Source: Ahrensia sp. (GTDB lineage Bacteria; Pseudomonadota; Alphaproteobacteria; Rhizobiales; Rhizobiaceae). From it: a DNA stretch of 64,000 bases. The stretch covers positions 29,329-93,328 of the forward strand of contig NZXU01000005.1 in assembly GCA_002698425.1 (NCBI GenBank), written 5' to 3'. A program made the position numbers and the translations under genes. Below the pieces are notes generated by a model. It saw nothing but the letters and a program-made list of their open reading frames with translations. It was not told the DNA's origin and did no database searches. Below, one piece after another: positions 44,763 to 53,105 of the stretch (positions are counted from its first letter, which is position 1; every line of letters starts with the position of its first letter).

Positions 44763-44793
44763 GGATGCCGCGCGGCTTGCCCGCGCGGCATCC
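44763..44793 (-). repeat. Stem-loop between binding protein and permease genes
   Basis: GGATGCCGCGCGG (44763-44775) / CCGCGCGGCATCC (44781-44793), perfect 13-bp stem with a 5-nt loop, 18 nt past the SBP stop on the minus strand and with no T-run. Probable mRNA 3'-end protector that raises SBP level over permease level. Confidence 0.65.
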
Positions 44794-44810
44794 GTATCAA
44801 TAACCGCCGA

Positions 44811-45845
44811 TTAGCGGGCGATGGCGCGGTTCCAGGCGTCGACCCATTCCTGGCGCTTGGCCTCGATCACCGTCGGGTCGAACCGAAGCAGGCCGGCGAC
44901 CGCTTCCGGGCCGTAGACGACATCCGCGATCGCTTCTTCGGACAATTCGGCCTTGGAATTGGTCGGCGTGTAGCGCAACGCCTCGGCGAAGCAAGCCTGG
45001 GCATCGGCCGACATCTCCATGTCGATGAACTGCATCGCGAGCTCGGTATTGTCGCGCCCCGCGACAAGATTGGCCGTGATGTAGCTTGCCGGCGTGCCTT
45101 CCTCGCCCTGCACGAAAGCGATCGGCAGGCCGGCTTTCTTGAGGGTATAGGCATAGTCCGATGCGTAGGAGGCAACCCAGGCGTCGTTCTGCGCGAATTC
45201 CTGCTGGATCTCCGGCGAGGTGTTGACGACGATCGCGCCATTTTCCAGCAGTGCGGTGACCGCATCCAGACCCGGCTGGATATTGTCGAGATCGCCGCCC
45301 TGTACCTGGTTCAGCATCAGGAAGCCCAGCATGCCGTAGCCGTTGGAGATGTCGGTCAGGACGACGTGCTCGGCAAATGCCGGGTCGAGCAGGTCCTTCC
45401 AGCTCGAGACCTTCTGCGGCGCCGTCTCCATATTGTAGAGCAGCCCGATCGGGGCGATCTGGTAGGCCGGCCCTTCGCCGCCCTGGAGGTTCGACTTCGC
45501 GAAATCGTAGATATCTGCGGCGTTCGAGAGACCCGCCGGATCGATCGGAGCCAGAAGCCCTTCTTTCGCCCCTACGATTTCCTGGCCGCCCGAGAAGTGG
45601 ATGACGTCGAATTGCGGCGCATTGGCCTGGGCGCGCAGCTGCGCGAATGCGTCGGCGGAATAAGCCGTCACGATGTTGACCGTCGCACCCGTCTTCTCTT
45701 CGAATGGCGTGATCACGCATTCGCGGTGTGCTGCTTCATATGCACCGCCGAAGGAATTGATCGTCAGTGTCTTGTCCTGCGCGAGTGCAGACGAACTCAT
45801 AAGGGCGGAAACACCCAGTACTGCAGTTGTTATTGTCGCTTTCAT
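44811..45845 (-). CDS. ABC transporter substrate-binding protein (PotD-like)
   Basis: A 344-residue periplasmic binding protein with a Sec signal (1-22, ending ALAQ). The fold is family 1 of spermidine/putrescine-type SBPs: TLTINSFGGAYEAAHRE at the start, and EIQQEFAQNDAWVASY. The start at 45845 follows AAGGGAGCGCATC. It resembles SBPs for polyamines or opine-like amides. It is preceded by the DUF3830 gene 56 nt upstream. Confidence 0.92.
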   Translation of the reverse strand: MKATITTAVLGVSALMSSSALAQDKTLTINSFGGAYEAAHRECVITPFEEKTGATVNIVTAYSADAFAQLRAQANAPQFDVIHFSGGQEIVGAKEGLLAPIDPAGLSNAADIYDFAKSNLQGGEGPAYQIAPIGLLYNMETAPQKVSSWKDLLDPAFAEHVVLTDISNGYGMLGFLMLNQVQGGDLDNIQPGLDAVTALLENGAIVVNTSPEIQQEFAQNDAWVASYASDYAYTLKKAGLPIAFVQGEEGTPASYITANLVAGRDNTELAMQFIDMEMSADAQACFAEALRYTPTNSKAELSEEAIADVVYGPEAVAGLLRFDPTVIEAKRQEWVDAWNRAIAR

Positions 45846-45901
45846 GATGCGCTCCCTTGGTTTGGATTCAGATATCCCTGGGCGTGTCGCCCCGGCCGAT
45901 T

Positions 45902-46378
45902 TCAGTCCAGTCGTCCCATTTCGACCGTCTTGGCGCCCTCGATGCGAATAAGGCGGCATTGCTCCGCGATCCCATCGAGGTTTTCGGTCATCTTGCCGAA
46001 ATAGGTGCAGGGGATCCAGCCAGTGGGCCCGAAGGTCCTTCCCCCGGAATGATAGAACATGCCGATTTCCCAGAACTCGTCCGGGTCGATCTTGAAGAAG
46101 TTCTTGGGCTGGTAAAACCACAGCAATTCGCCTGCATCGGGCAGAACCGTCTGGTTTTCGGGCGGCAGCGCGGTCGGATCGAAATTGCGGTGGGTTTCCG
46201 GCAATCCCATCATGATCTCGGGCCCGGAAAAAATTGCGTGTGTCGCGTTCCACTGGAACGGCTTCTCCAGCGCGCCCCACAGCGCTTCGCAGGTCTTCGG
46301 CGCCGTGTCCCAATAAAGCGTGATTATGCCGGTAACATCGGCTTCGACGAACTTGAGATAGAATCTCTTGTCTGACAT
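45902..46378 (-). CDS. DUF3830 family protein (cyclophilin-like fold)
   Basis: A 158-residue cytoplasmic protein. Start MSDKRFYLKFVEADV follows AAGGCAGCAA at 46378; the longer frame lies in the promoter region. DUF3830 signs are TAPKTCEALWGAL, NATHAIFSGPEI, ENQTVLPDAGELLWFY and GWIPCTYFGKM. The family has a cyclophilin-like barrel and no known reaction, but is often beside ABC importers or amidohydrolases. First gene of the ABC operon, so it is expected to act on, or sense, the imported compound. Confidence 0.88.
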   Translation of the reverse strand: MSDKRFYLKFVEADVTGIITLYWDTAPKTCEALWGALEKPFQWNATHAIFSGPEIMMGLPETHRNFDPTALPPENQTVLPDAGELLWFYQPKNFFKIDPDEFWEIGMFYHSGGRTFGPTGWIPCTYFGKMTENLDGIAEQCRLIRIEGAKTVEMGRLD

Positions 46379-46801
46379 TTGCTGCCTTTCTCGGTGTCTT
46401 TGGCCTATTCCAAGCTTCCAGCGCGGCATCTGTCCAATTCGAATTTCAAATTGCGGTGATAAAAATGTTTTATGATGCCATCGTACTTTTAACGGCGGCC
46501 GCCGAGGTTGCGTCGGGTACCAATAGGGTCCGGTTGGCATGATATGGGAGCCTGGCGAAGCCCGCCCCTTGCCCGCTATTTGTCACGGCTTTGAGCCGTA
46601 GATTGTGTGTGCGCGTACATCGCATCCACGAGCGTCATCAGACAGGCCGCTCGGAAGAATACAGACCTAAGGGTCAGCTTTCTGAAGGTGGAGCGCATAA
46701 GCTGCCCGTCCGCCCCCGGCACCAGAACAGACATTCATCTGCGATGCCGTACGAGGAGCATTCCCGGGCTCCGCGCCGCGAATGCGAAACGCCATCTGGG
46801 G
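46379..46801. other. Intergenic region upstream of the DUF3830-ABC operon
   Basis: 420 nt with no supported gene. It contains an A/T-rich dyad (46435-46453) and an inverted repeat ACGGCT/AGCCGT (46585-46599). The promoter of the ABC operon is expected in the first 120 nt; the rest follows the aminotransferase stop. Confidence 0.4.
46435..46453. promoter_or_regulatory. Candidate LysR operator
   Basis: CAATT-N9-AATTG, 57 nt before the DUF3830 start, in a locally A/T-rich block. LTTR sites are dyads of this form (T-N11-A). The LysR gene at the other end of the operon is the natural candidate. Confidence 0.35.
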
Positions 46802-47935
46802 TCAGGCTTCCACGATCTTGTCGAGCACCGATTCCAGCCGCGCGACCGTGCCGTCGACATCGGCGAGCTTGTCAAGACCGAACAGGCCGATGCGGAAAGT
46901 GCGGAAGTCGGCCGGCTCGTCGCACATCAGCGGCACGCCGGCGGCGATCTGCATGCCTTCGGCCATGAATTTCTTGCCGTTCTGGAAATCGGGATCCTTC
47001 GTGTAGCTGACAACGACGCCCGGCGCCTCGAAGCCCGGCGCGGCGACCGACTTGAAGCCGTTTTTCGCGAGCAGGGCGCGGACCTTCGTCCCCAGTTCCC
47101 ATTGCCTGTCCCGGGCGAGATCGAAGCCGAAATCGCGGGTCTCGACCATCCGGTCGCGGAGCACGACAAGGGCGTCGGTCGGCATGGTCGAATGGTAGGC
47201 GTGGCCGCCGCCGACATAGGCCTGCATGATGTCGTGCCATTTGCGCAGATCGAGCGTGAAACTCGAGCTCGTGGTCTCGCCGAGCCGTTCGATCGCACGG
47301 GCGCCGAGCATGACGAGCCCGGCCGCCGGCGAGGCGCTCCAGCCCTTTTGCGGCGCGGAGATCAGGACATCGACGCCGTTTGCCTGCATGTCGACCCAGA
47401 TCGCGCCCGAGGCGATGCAGTCGAGCACGAACAGGGCGCCGACATCATGCGCCGCTTCGGCGATGGCCTTGAGATAATCGTCGGGAAGGATGATGCCCGA
47501 CGAGGTCTCGACATGCGGCGCGAAAACGACGCCCGGGCGCTCCTCGCGGATTTTCGCCGTGATCGCGTCGACGGAGAGCGGCGCGAAAGCCGAGGTGGTT
47601 TCGTTGCCGACCTGCGACGCCTTGATCACGACCGTCTCCGAGGCGATGTCGCCCATCTCGATGATCTGCGTCCAGCGATAGGAAAACCAGCCATTGCGGA
47701 TGACCAGAACCTTGGCGTCTGCCGCGAACTGGCGCGCGACCGCCTCCATGCCGGCGGTGCCGCCGCCCGGGACGATGACGGCCGTCTCGGACCGGTAGAC
47801 CTCACACAGCATCGCGTGGAGATCGTTCATGACGCCCTGGAACGTCTTCGACATATGGTTGAGGGAGCGGTCGGTGAAGACCACCGAAAACTCCATCAGA
47901 CCATCGGGATCGACCGGTGAAGACGCCATGCTCAT
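46802..47935 (-). CDS. Class V PLP-dependent aminotransferase
   Basis: A 377-residue fold-type I enzyme of the alanine-glyoxylate / serine-glyoxylate / 2-aminoethylphosphonate aminotransferase group. Cofactor Lys197 in SAPQKGWS, Asp172 in VLDCIASG, and HVETSSG at 141-147 bind PLP. The GGGTAGMEAVARQF segment near 57-70 binds its phosphate. It starts at 47935, where GAGGA is at better spacing than for the ATG at 47944. The rpiR gene lies 137 nt upstream on the same strand, so it may belong to the same regulon. The substrate is open. Confidence 0.9.
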   Translation of the reverse strand: MSMASSPVDPDGLMEFSVVFTDRSLNHMSKTFQGVMNDLHAMLCEVYRSETAVIVPGGGTAGMEAVARQFAADAKVLVIRNGWFSYRWTQIIEMGDIASETVVIKASQVGNETTSAFAPLSVDAITAKIREERPGVVFAPHVETSSGIILPDDYLKAIAEAAHDVGALFVLDCIASGAIWVDMQANGVDVLISAPQKGWSASPAAGLVMLGARAIERLGETTSSSFTLDLRKWHDIMQAYVGGGHAYHSTMPTDALVVLRDRMVETRDFGFDLARDRQWELGTKVRALLAKNGFKSVAAPGFEAPGVVVSYTKDPDFQNGKKFMAEGMQIAAGVPLMCDEPADFRTFRIGLFGLDKLADVDGTVARLESVLDKIVEA

Positions 47936-48072
47936 TTGTTTCATTCCTCGTGCAAGATAATGCAGCGCGATGCGCGGTTCGGGCCACGCTATAGACCCGT
48001 TTCCGGAAACATTGAAGGCTCCACGTCGGCGATTGCCGGCGCAAGCCTGCGACCCATGCGCGCCGTTCGCGC

Positions 48073-48921
48073 TCAGGGCGTGTCGTCGAGTTCTTCCTGG
48101 ATGGAGGCGATGATGTCGGCGCGCTGCAGGGCCGTGTCGCCGGCGCGGGCGAGGAAGGCGACGGCGAGCAGTCTTAGCGCGCTGAACAGGCCGGTATGGG
48201 ACGGGGCGAGGCCGAAGCCGGCGACGTGGCAGGGCAGCACGACATCGGAAAAGCGCTGTACCGAAGAGAGCGAGGCATGGTCGGTGATCGTGATGACATT
48301 GGCGCGCGTCGTCTTGGCATAGGAGAGCACGGAGCGGATCGCGCGCGGGCGCGGCGCGATGGTTACGACGACGACCGCATCGCGCGGGCCCATCATGGCG
48401 AGATCGTCGGCCAGCGCCCCGTCGGCGATGTTGAGCAGCGCCACGTTGGACCTGAGCTTGGCGAATTGCTGCAGGCCGTGACGGGCGAGGCTGTCCTCGG
48501 CGCCGGCGCCGCAGAACCACAGGCGCGGCGCGTTGAAGATCAGCTCCGCCGCCGCGGTCAGCCGGTCCGAGCGCATTTCCTCGAAGGTGCGCGTCAGGTT
48601 GGAGATCTCCAGCGCCAGATGGTCGCCGATGGCCCGGCCGAGCACGATCTTCTCCGACGCGGCGACGGAGTAGGAGTAGGGCTGGGTGCGATTGCGCTCC
48701 TCGCGCGCCTGCGCCTTGACCTCCTCGAAATCCGAATAGCCGAGCGAGCGGAAGAAGCGGGCCGCCGTCGCCTTGGAAACACCGGCCATGCGGGCCAGTT
48801 CGGTCGCCGAATGGGTTTCGACCACGCCCTGCCGTTTCAGGATTTCCTGGCCAAGCTTCTGCTCGCTCGCCGTGAGGCGGGCCATACGCTCCTGAATTCT
48901 CAATGCCAATCGCTGCGACAT
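48073..48921 (-). CDS. MurR/RpiR family transcriptional regulator
   Basis: A 282-residue regulator with the RpiR helix-turn-helix (residues about 5-75, HSATELARMAGVSKATAARF) and a SIS sugar-phosphate-like domain (RLWFCGAGAEDSLARHGLQQF). GGGAAGACGGC precedes the ATG at 48921; the frame goes on to 48969 but lacks a ribosome-binding site and overlaps the operator. Divergent from the cyclo-ligase-like gene. The operator candidate at 48973-49008 lies over both promoters. Confidence 0.92.
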   Translation of the reverse strand: MSQRLALRIQERMARLTASEQKLGQEILKRQGVVETHSATELARMAGVSKATAARFFRSLGYSDFEEVKAQAREERNRTQPYSYSVAASEKIVLGRAIGDHLALEISNLTRTFEEMRSDRLTAAAELIFNAPRLWFCGAGAEDSLARHGLQQFAKLRSNVALLNIADGALADDLAMMGPRDAVVVVTIAPRPRAIRSVLSYAKTTRANVITITDHASLSSVQRFSDVVLPCHVAGFGLAPSHTGLFSALRLLAVAFLARAGDTALQRADIIASIQEELDDTP

Positions 48922-48972
48922 GCCGTCTTCCCGGATGCACGAAAAAATCTCGCCTGCCAACTCTTGCATTTA

Positions 48973-49008
48973 TGAAACGACTGTTTCAAGATTATGAAAC
49001 AGTGAAAC
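48973..49008. promoter_or_regulatory. RpiR-type operator in the divergent promoter
   Basis: Perfect inverted repeat CTGTTTCA (48981-48988) / TGAAACAG (48995-49002) with a 6-nt centre, flanked by further TGAAAC at 48973-48978 and GTGAAAC at 49002-49008. Four related half-sites in 36 bp between divergent genes strongly suggest a cooperative binding site of the adjacent regulator. Confidence 0.7.
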
Positions 49009-49023
49009 GCCGGAGGATAGAGC

Positions 49024-49761
49024 GTGTCGAAATCGAAACTGGTGCGGCAGAAGATCTGGTCCGGGCTGAAGGACGTGGCGCGCCCCGACACGCGGTTTCA
49101 CATGAACTTCGCCGAGGTCATTCCGGATTTCGAAGGATCCGAGCAGGCGACCGACCGGCTCGTCGAGCTGGATGCCTACAAGGCGTCGAAATATGCCTTC
49201 ATCACGCCCGACAATTGCCTCGTCGACCTGCGCCGCCGGATGATCGAGGCGGGCATTCCCTTCGTCATGTCGACCTATGGCATCTATCGCGGCTTCCTCC
49301 TGATGGAGCCGGGCATGGTGCCGAAAGGGGCCGAGCTGTACGCGGCCTGGCTCGACGGCATGGAGCATTTCGCACGGCCGATCTCGCTGGAGGAGGTCGC
49401 CGCGCACGGCCGGTTCGACCTGATGGTGACCGGCGCCAGCGCGGTCTCGGTCGACGGCGTGCGCTTCGGCAAGGGCCACGGTTTCTTCGATCTGGAATGG
49501 GGCATGTTCACCGATCTCGGCATGGTCGACGAAACGACGCCGGTCGTCGCGGTCGTGCATGACTGCCAGCTGGTCGAGGAGAAACTGCAGCCGAGCGAGA
49601 CGGATATCCTTGTCGACATGATCGCCACGCCCTCCCGCCTGCATGTGGTCGAGCGGCGCGCCAAGCGCCCCAAGGGCGTCCGCTGGGAACTGCTCGACCC
49701 GGAACAGATCGCCAATACCCCGCCGTTGCAGGAGCTGCAGCGGATCCGCGGGCTCGCATGA
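49024..49761 (+). CDS. 5-formyltetrahydrofolate cyclo-ligase paralogue (COG0212)
   Basis: A 245-residue protein of the MTHFS fold. KIWSGLKDVARPDTRFHMNFAEV (split: KIWSGLKDVA, RFHMNFAEV) and DMVTGASAVSVDG-like LMVTGASAVSVDGVRFGKGHGFFDLEW segments (GASAVS then FGKGHGF) match the cyclo-ligase paralogues, not the classical folate enzyme; the latter is usually near 200 residues. Comparative genomics has tied this paralogue group to thiamin metabolism. The GTG start is decided by CGGAGGATAGAGC. First gene of an operon with an NMT1/THI5-type ABC importer. Confidence 0.85.
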   Translation: MSKSKLVRQKIWSGLKDVARPDTRFHMNFAEVIPDFEGSEQATDRLVELDAYKASKYAFITPDNCLVDLRRRMIEAGIPFVMSTYGIYRGFLLMEPGMVPKGAELYAAWLDGMEHFARPISLEEVAAHGRFDLMVTGASAVSVDGVRFGKGHGFFDLEWGMFTDLGMVDETTPVVAVVHDCQLVEEKLQPSETDILVDMIATPSRLHVVERRAKRPKGVRWELLDPEQIANTPPLQELQRIRGLA

Positions 49762-49792
49762 CCTTCCACCACCGCCAGCACTGGAGACTGCA

Positions 49793-50764
49793 ATGAGAAT
49801 TTCGATGGACAGACGCCGCTTCCTGGGCCTCATGGCCGGCGGCGCGGCAATGCCTTTGCTCCCCGGCCGCGCCTTCGCGGCGACGCCGCTGACCATGCAG
49901 GCCGCATGGATCAACGATGCCGAGTTCTGCGGCTATTTCGCCGCGATCGACAATGGCTATTACAGCGAGGAGGGGCTCGATCTCTCCTATCTGTCGGGTG
50001 GCCCGGACGTCATCCCGGAAAGTTCGATTATCGCCGGCAAGGCCGATCTCGCGCTGACCACGCCGGACACCACGGTCAAGGCGATCGTAGACCAGGGCGC
50101 GCCGTTCAAGATCGTCGGCGCGCAATACCAGAAGAACCCGATCGGCATCGTGTCGCTGAAATCGAACCCGATCGAGACGCCGGCCGATCTCGTCGGCAAG
50201 ACGCTCGCGGTGCCGCCGGTCAACGTCATCTCGGTCGAAGCGATGCTGAAGATGAACGATATCGATCCGAAGGAAGTCAACATCGTGCCTTATGCCTATG
50301 ATCCGACGCCGCTGATCAAAGGCGAGATCGACGCCTCGCTCGATTTCACCACCAATGTGCCCTACACGATCAGCCTGCAGGGCGTGGAGGCGACGTCCTT
50401 CCTGCTCTACGATTTCGGCTATACGATCTATAACGACACGGTCGTCGTCACAGAGGAGGTGCTGGCTTCGAAGCGCACCGAGCTGGTGTCGTGGCTGCGC
50501 GCCAGCCGCAAGGGCTGGGTGGAGAATTTCAAGGATCCGGAAGCCTATCCGCCGAAATTCGCCGACAGCTGGTTCGAGGGGACCGGACGCACGATCGACA
50601 ACGAGATCTATTTCAACAAGGCGCAGCAGCCGTTGATGGAGAGCGAGGCCGGCATTTTCGCGATGACCGAGGAAGACATTCAGAAGAATATCGACGCGCT
50701 CGGGGCCGTCGGCATCACCGCGACCCGCGAGATGTTCGACACCACGCTTCTCGAAGAAGTCTGA
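49793..50764 (+). CDS. ABC transporter substrate-binding protein (NMT1/THI5-like)
   Basis: A 323-residue periplasmic binding protein with a Tat signal (MDRRRFLGLMAGGAAM). The mature part has DAEFCGYFAAIDNGYYSEEGLDL, a hallmark of the pyrimidine-precursor (ThiY/THI5) and riboflavin/nitrate-type SBPs, and PPNVISVEAMLKMN-like and GEIDASLDF segments. The start at 49793 is preceded by TGGAGACTGCA. Ligand could be formylaminopyrimidine or hydroxymethylpyrimidine, or another heterocycle. Confidence 0.87.
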   Translation: MRISMDRRRFLGLMAGGAAMPLLPGRAFAATPLTMQAAWINDAEFCGYFAAIDNGYYSEEGLDLSYLSGGPDVIPESSIIAGKADLALTTPDTTVKAIVDQGAPFKIVGAQYQKNPIGIVSLKSNPIETPADLVGKTLAVPPVNVISVEAMLKMNDIDPKEVNIVPYAYDPTPLIKGEIDASLDFTTNVPYTISLQGVEATSFLLYDFGYTIYNDTVVVTEEVLASKRTELVSWLRASRKGWVENFKDPEAYPPKFADSWFEGTGRTIDNEIYFNKAQQPLMESEAGIFAMTEEDIQKNIDALGAVGITATREMFDTTLLEEV

Positions 50765-51534
50765 TGGCCGAACCGGCGGGCATCGTTCTGACGGAGGTCG
50801 GCAAGACCTTCGTCGGGCGGGGGCGCACGGTCGAGGCGTTGAAGGACGTCTCGCTGGAATGCCCGCCGGGTTCCTTCACCGCTCTCATCGGCCCGTCCGG
50901 CTGCGGCAAGTCCACCGTGCTGCGGCTCTCGCTCGGGCTCGAGACAGCGGATACGGGAACGATCCGCATCGCCGGACAAAGCCCGCGCGATGCGACCGCC
51001 GGCGGATTGACCGGCGTCGCCTTCCAGGATTCCGCGCTGATGCCCTGGCGCACCGTTCGCCGCAATGTCGCGCTGCCGCTGGAGGTGCTCGGCCGCTCGA
51101 CGGCGGAAAGCGACGCCCATATTTCCGGCCTGATCGAGATGGTCGGGCTTGCCGGCTACGAGAATTCTCTGCCGGGCGAACTCTCCGGCGGCATGCGCCA
51201 GCGCGTCGCCATCGCGCGGTCACTGGTCACCCATCCGCAGGTGCTGTTTCTCGACGAACCCTTCGGCGCACTGGACCAGATCCTGCGCCGGCAGATGAAT
51301 GTCGAATTGCAGCGCATATGGAACGAGACCGGCTCGACGGCGCTGCTGGTCACCCACGGGATCGACGAGGCGGTCTTCCTCGCCGACCGCGTCGTCGTCA
51401 TGCACAGCGGCCCGGGCAGGGTGGTCGATATCGTCGACATCCCCTTCGAGCGGCCGCGCACGACCGAACTCTTTTCCGATCCGCGCTTCCATGTCCTGAC
51501 CGACCGCATCGCGGAGATCCTGCATGGCAAGTGA
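50764..51534 (+). CDS. ABC transporter ATP-binding protein (SsuB/ThiZ-like)
   Basis: A 256-residue ATPase with Walker A GPSGCGKS near residue 42, signature LSGGMRQRVAIARS, Walker B VLFLDEPFGALD and H-loop VTHGIDEA. It belongs to the nitrate/sulfonate/taurine/pyrimidine group. It overlaps the SBP stop by 1 nt and the permease start by 11 nt. Confidence 0.93.
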   Translation: MAEPAGIVLTEVGKTFVGRGRTVEALKDVSLECPPGSFTALIGPSGCGKSTVLRLSLGLETADTGTIRIAGQSPRDATAGGLTGVAFQDSALMPWRTVRRNVALPLEVLGRSTAESDAHISGLIEMVGLAGYENSLPGELSGGMRQRVAIARSLVTHPQVLFLDEPFGALDQILRRQMNVELQRIWNETGSTALLVTHGIDEAVFLADRVVVMHSGPGRVVDIVDIPFERPRTTELFSDPRFHVLTDRIAEILHGK

Positions 51535-53101
51535 GCCCTCCGGCGGCAGGCATACGGGGCTGCGCAACGCGCTGATCCTGCTCGCCATCTGGGAAGTCGT
51601 CGGACGGCTCGAGCTGATCGCCGGCGGGGCTTTGCCGGGTTTTACCGAGATCCTGGCGCGGCTGTGGATCGACCGGGGCGACTATCCGAAGCACATCGCC
51701 GCGACGCTCTACGGGGCGGGGGCCGGTTTCGTCATCGGCAATGCCGTCGCCATCGCCGCGGGCATGTTGTTCGTGCTGTGGCCGCTGTCGATGAAGCTGG
51801 CGCGCGGTGTCAATATCGCGATCTTCGCGCTGCCGCCGATCGCCATTGCGCCGATCCTGACCCTGACGCTGTCGGGCATGGCGCCGCGCATCGTGCTGGC
51901 GGCGCTCGGCTGCTATTTCGTCACTATGACGGCGACGGTGATCGGCCTGACGCAGCATGACAGCCGCACCGCCGACGTTATCCGCGCCTATGGCGGCGGG
52001 CGGCGCGAGATCCTGCGTTATGTGCAGCTGCGCGGCGCTATGCCGGTGATCCTGAGCGGGCTGCGCGTCGCCGCACCAAACGCCGTGCTCGGCGCGATCC
52101 TCGCCGAATTCGGCGGCGGCGGCCGCTGGGGGCTCGGCGCCTATCTGCTCGGTTCGCTCGGCCGCGGCGAGCCAGCGCGGCTGTGGGGCATCGGCCTGAT
52201 CGCCACCGCCATCGCGGGGCTCGGCTATCTCGTCTTCGCGCTGATCTCGGCGCGCATCCTCGGTTCGACGCGAGCCGTCAGCCTCAACACGGCGACGCCG
52301 GATGCGGCGGAGCAGGGGAGCGCGGGCGGCCTCGATCGCGTCCTCATTGCGGCGGGCGCGATCGCGCTGCCTTTTCTCGTATGGTGGGCCTTCATCGAGC
52401 TGACCGGCGTGCCCGAGCTGATCGCGAAAAGCCCCTGGGGCGTCGTCGACTACCTGTTCTTCTCCGGCGGTTCGGCCAATGCGCAGGCGCGCTTGCTGTC
52501 GGCTTTGGCCGAGACGCTGCCGATTACTTTTGTCGGCATGGTCGCCGGGATTTCGGCGGCCTTCCTGCTGGCGATCGGATCGCGGCTCTATCCGGGCTTT
52601 GTTCGCGCCTTCATGCCGGTGGCACTGGTCACGCAGACCATGCCGCTCGTCGCCCTGACGCCGCTGCTGGTGCTGATCTTCGGCCGGGGAATTTCGGTGA
52701 CGCTTTGGATCACGGTCTCGGTGACCTTCTTTCCCGCCTTCGTGACCATCGCGCAGGGTCTGGCGCTGGTGCCGCAGACGGCCATCGACGTGCCGCGCGC
52801 CTATGGGGCGTCCGCCTGGAAGGAGATACGGCTGGTCTCGATCCCGGCTTCGCTGCCCTTCCTCTTTGCTGCGACCCGGCTGACCGTGCCGCGTGCGCTG
52901 CTCGGCGTGATGATCGCCGAATGGCTGGCGACCGGCACCGGTCTCGGCAATTTGCTCAACCAGTCGCGCGGCTATCTCGATTACGGGATGATCTGGACCG
53001 TCGCGGCGGTATCGGTGCTGCTGTCTGTCCTCTTTTACGAACTGGTCGCATTGGCCGAGCGCCGCGTGCTGCGCGGCATGGGCATGCGCGCCGAAAGCTG
53101 A
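51524..53101 (+). CDS. ABC transporter permease, two fused permease domains
   Basis: A 525-residue protein made of two homologous BPD_transp_1 units of about 250 residues each: the first ends with ISARILGSTR near residue 255, the second starts near 275. Each has an EAA loop (DVIRAYGGGRREILRYVQL in the first, DVPRAYGASAWKEIRLVS in the second). Normal transporters of the family use a homodimer of one unit, so this is a natural fused dimer. Last gene of the operon, 4 nt from the convergent EamA gene. Confidence 0.9.
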   Translation: MASEPSGGRHTGLRNALILLAIWEVVGRLELIAGGALPGFTEILARLWIDRGDYPKHIAATLYGAGAGFVIGNAVAIAAGMLFVLWPLSMKLARGVNIAIFALPPIAIAPILTLTLSGMAPRIVLAALGCYFVTMTATVIGLTQHDSRTADVIRAYGGGRREILRYVQLRGAMPVILSGLRVAAPNAVLGAILAEFGGGGRWGLGAYLLGSLGRGEPARLWGIGLIATAIAGLGYLVFALISARILGSTRAVSLNTATPDAAEQGSAGGLDRVLIAAGAIALPFLVWWAFIELTGVPELIAKSPWGVVDYLFFSGGSANAQARLLSALAETLPITFVGMVAGISAAFLLAIGSRLYPGFVRAFMPVALVTQTMPLVALTPLLVLIFGRGISVTLWITVSVTFFPAFVTIAQGLALVPQTAIDVPRAYGASAWKEIRLVSIPASLPFLFAATRLTVPRALLGVMIAEWLATGTGLGNLLNQSRGYLDYGMIWTVAAVSVLLSVLFYELVALAERRVLRGMGMRAES

Positions 53102-53105
53102 GCGA

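Noticed and set aside
48922..48969. 16-codon N-terminal extension of the RpiR regulator
   Set aside because: Lacks a ribosome-binding site and would place the start inside the operator region.
48922..49023. TPP riboswitch before the cyclo-ligase/ABC operon
   Set aside because: The gap is only about 100 nt, is filled by the RpiR-type repeats, and no THI-box pattern is present.
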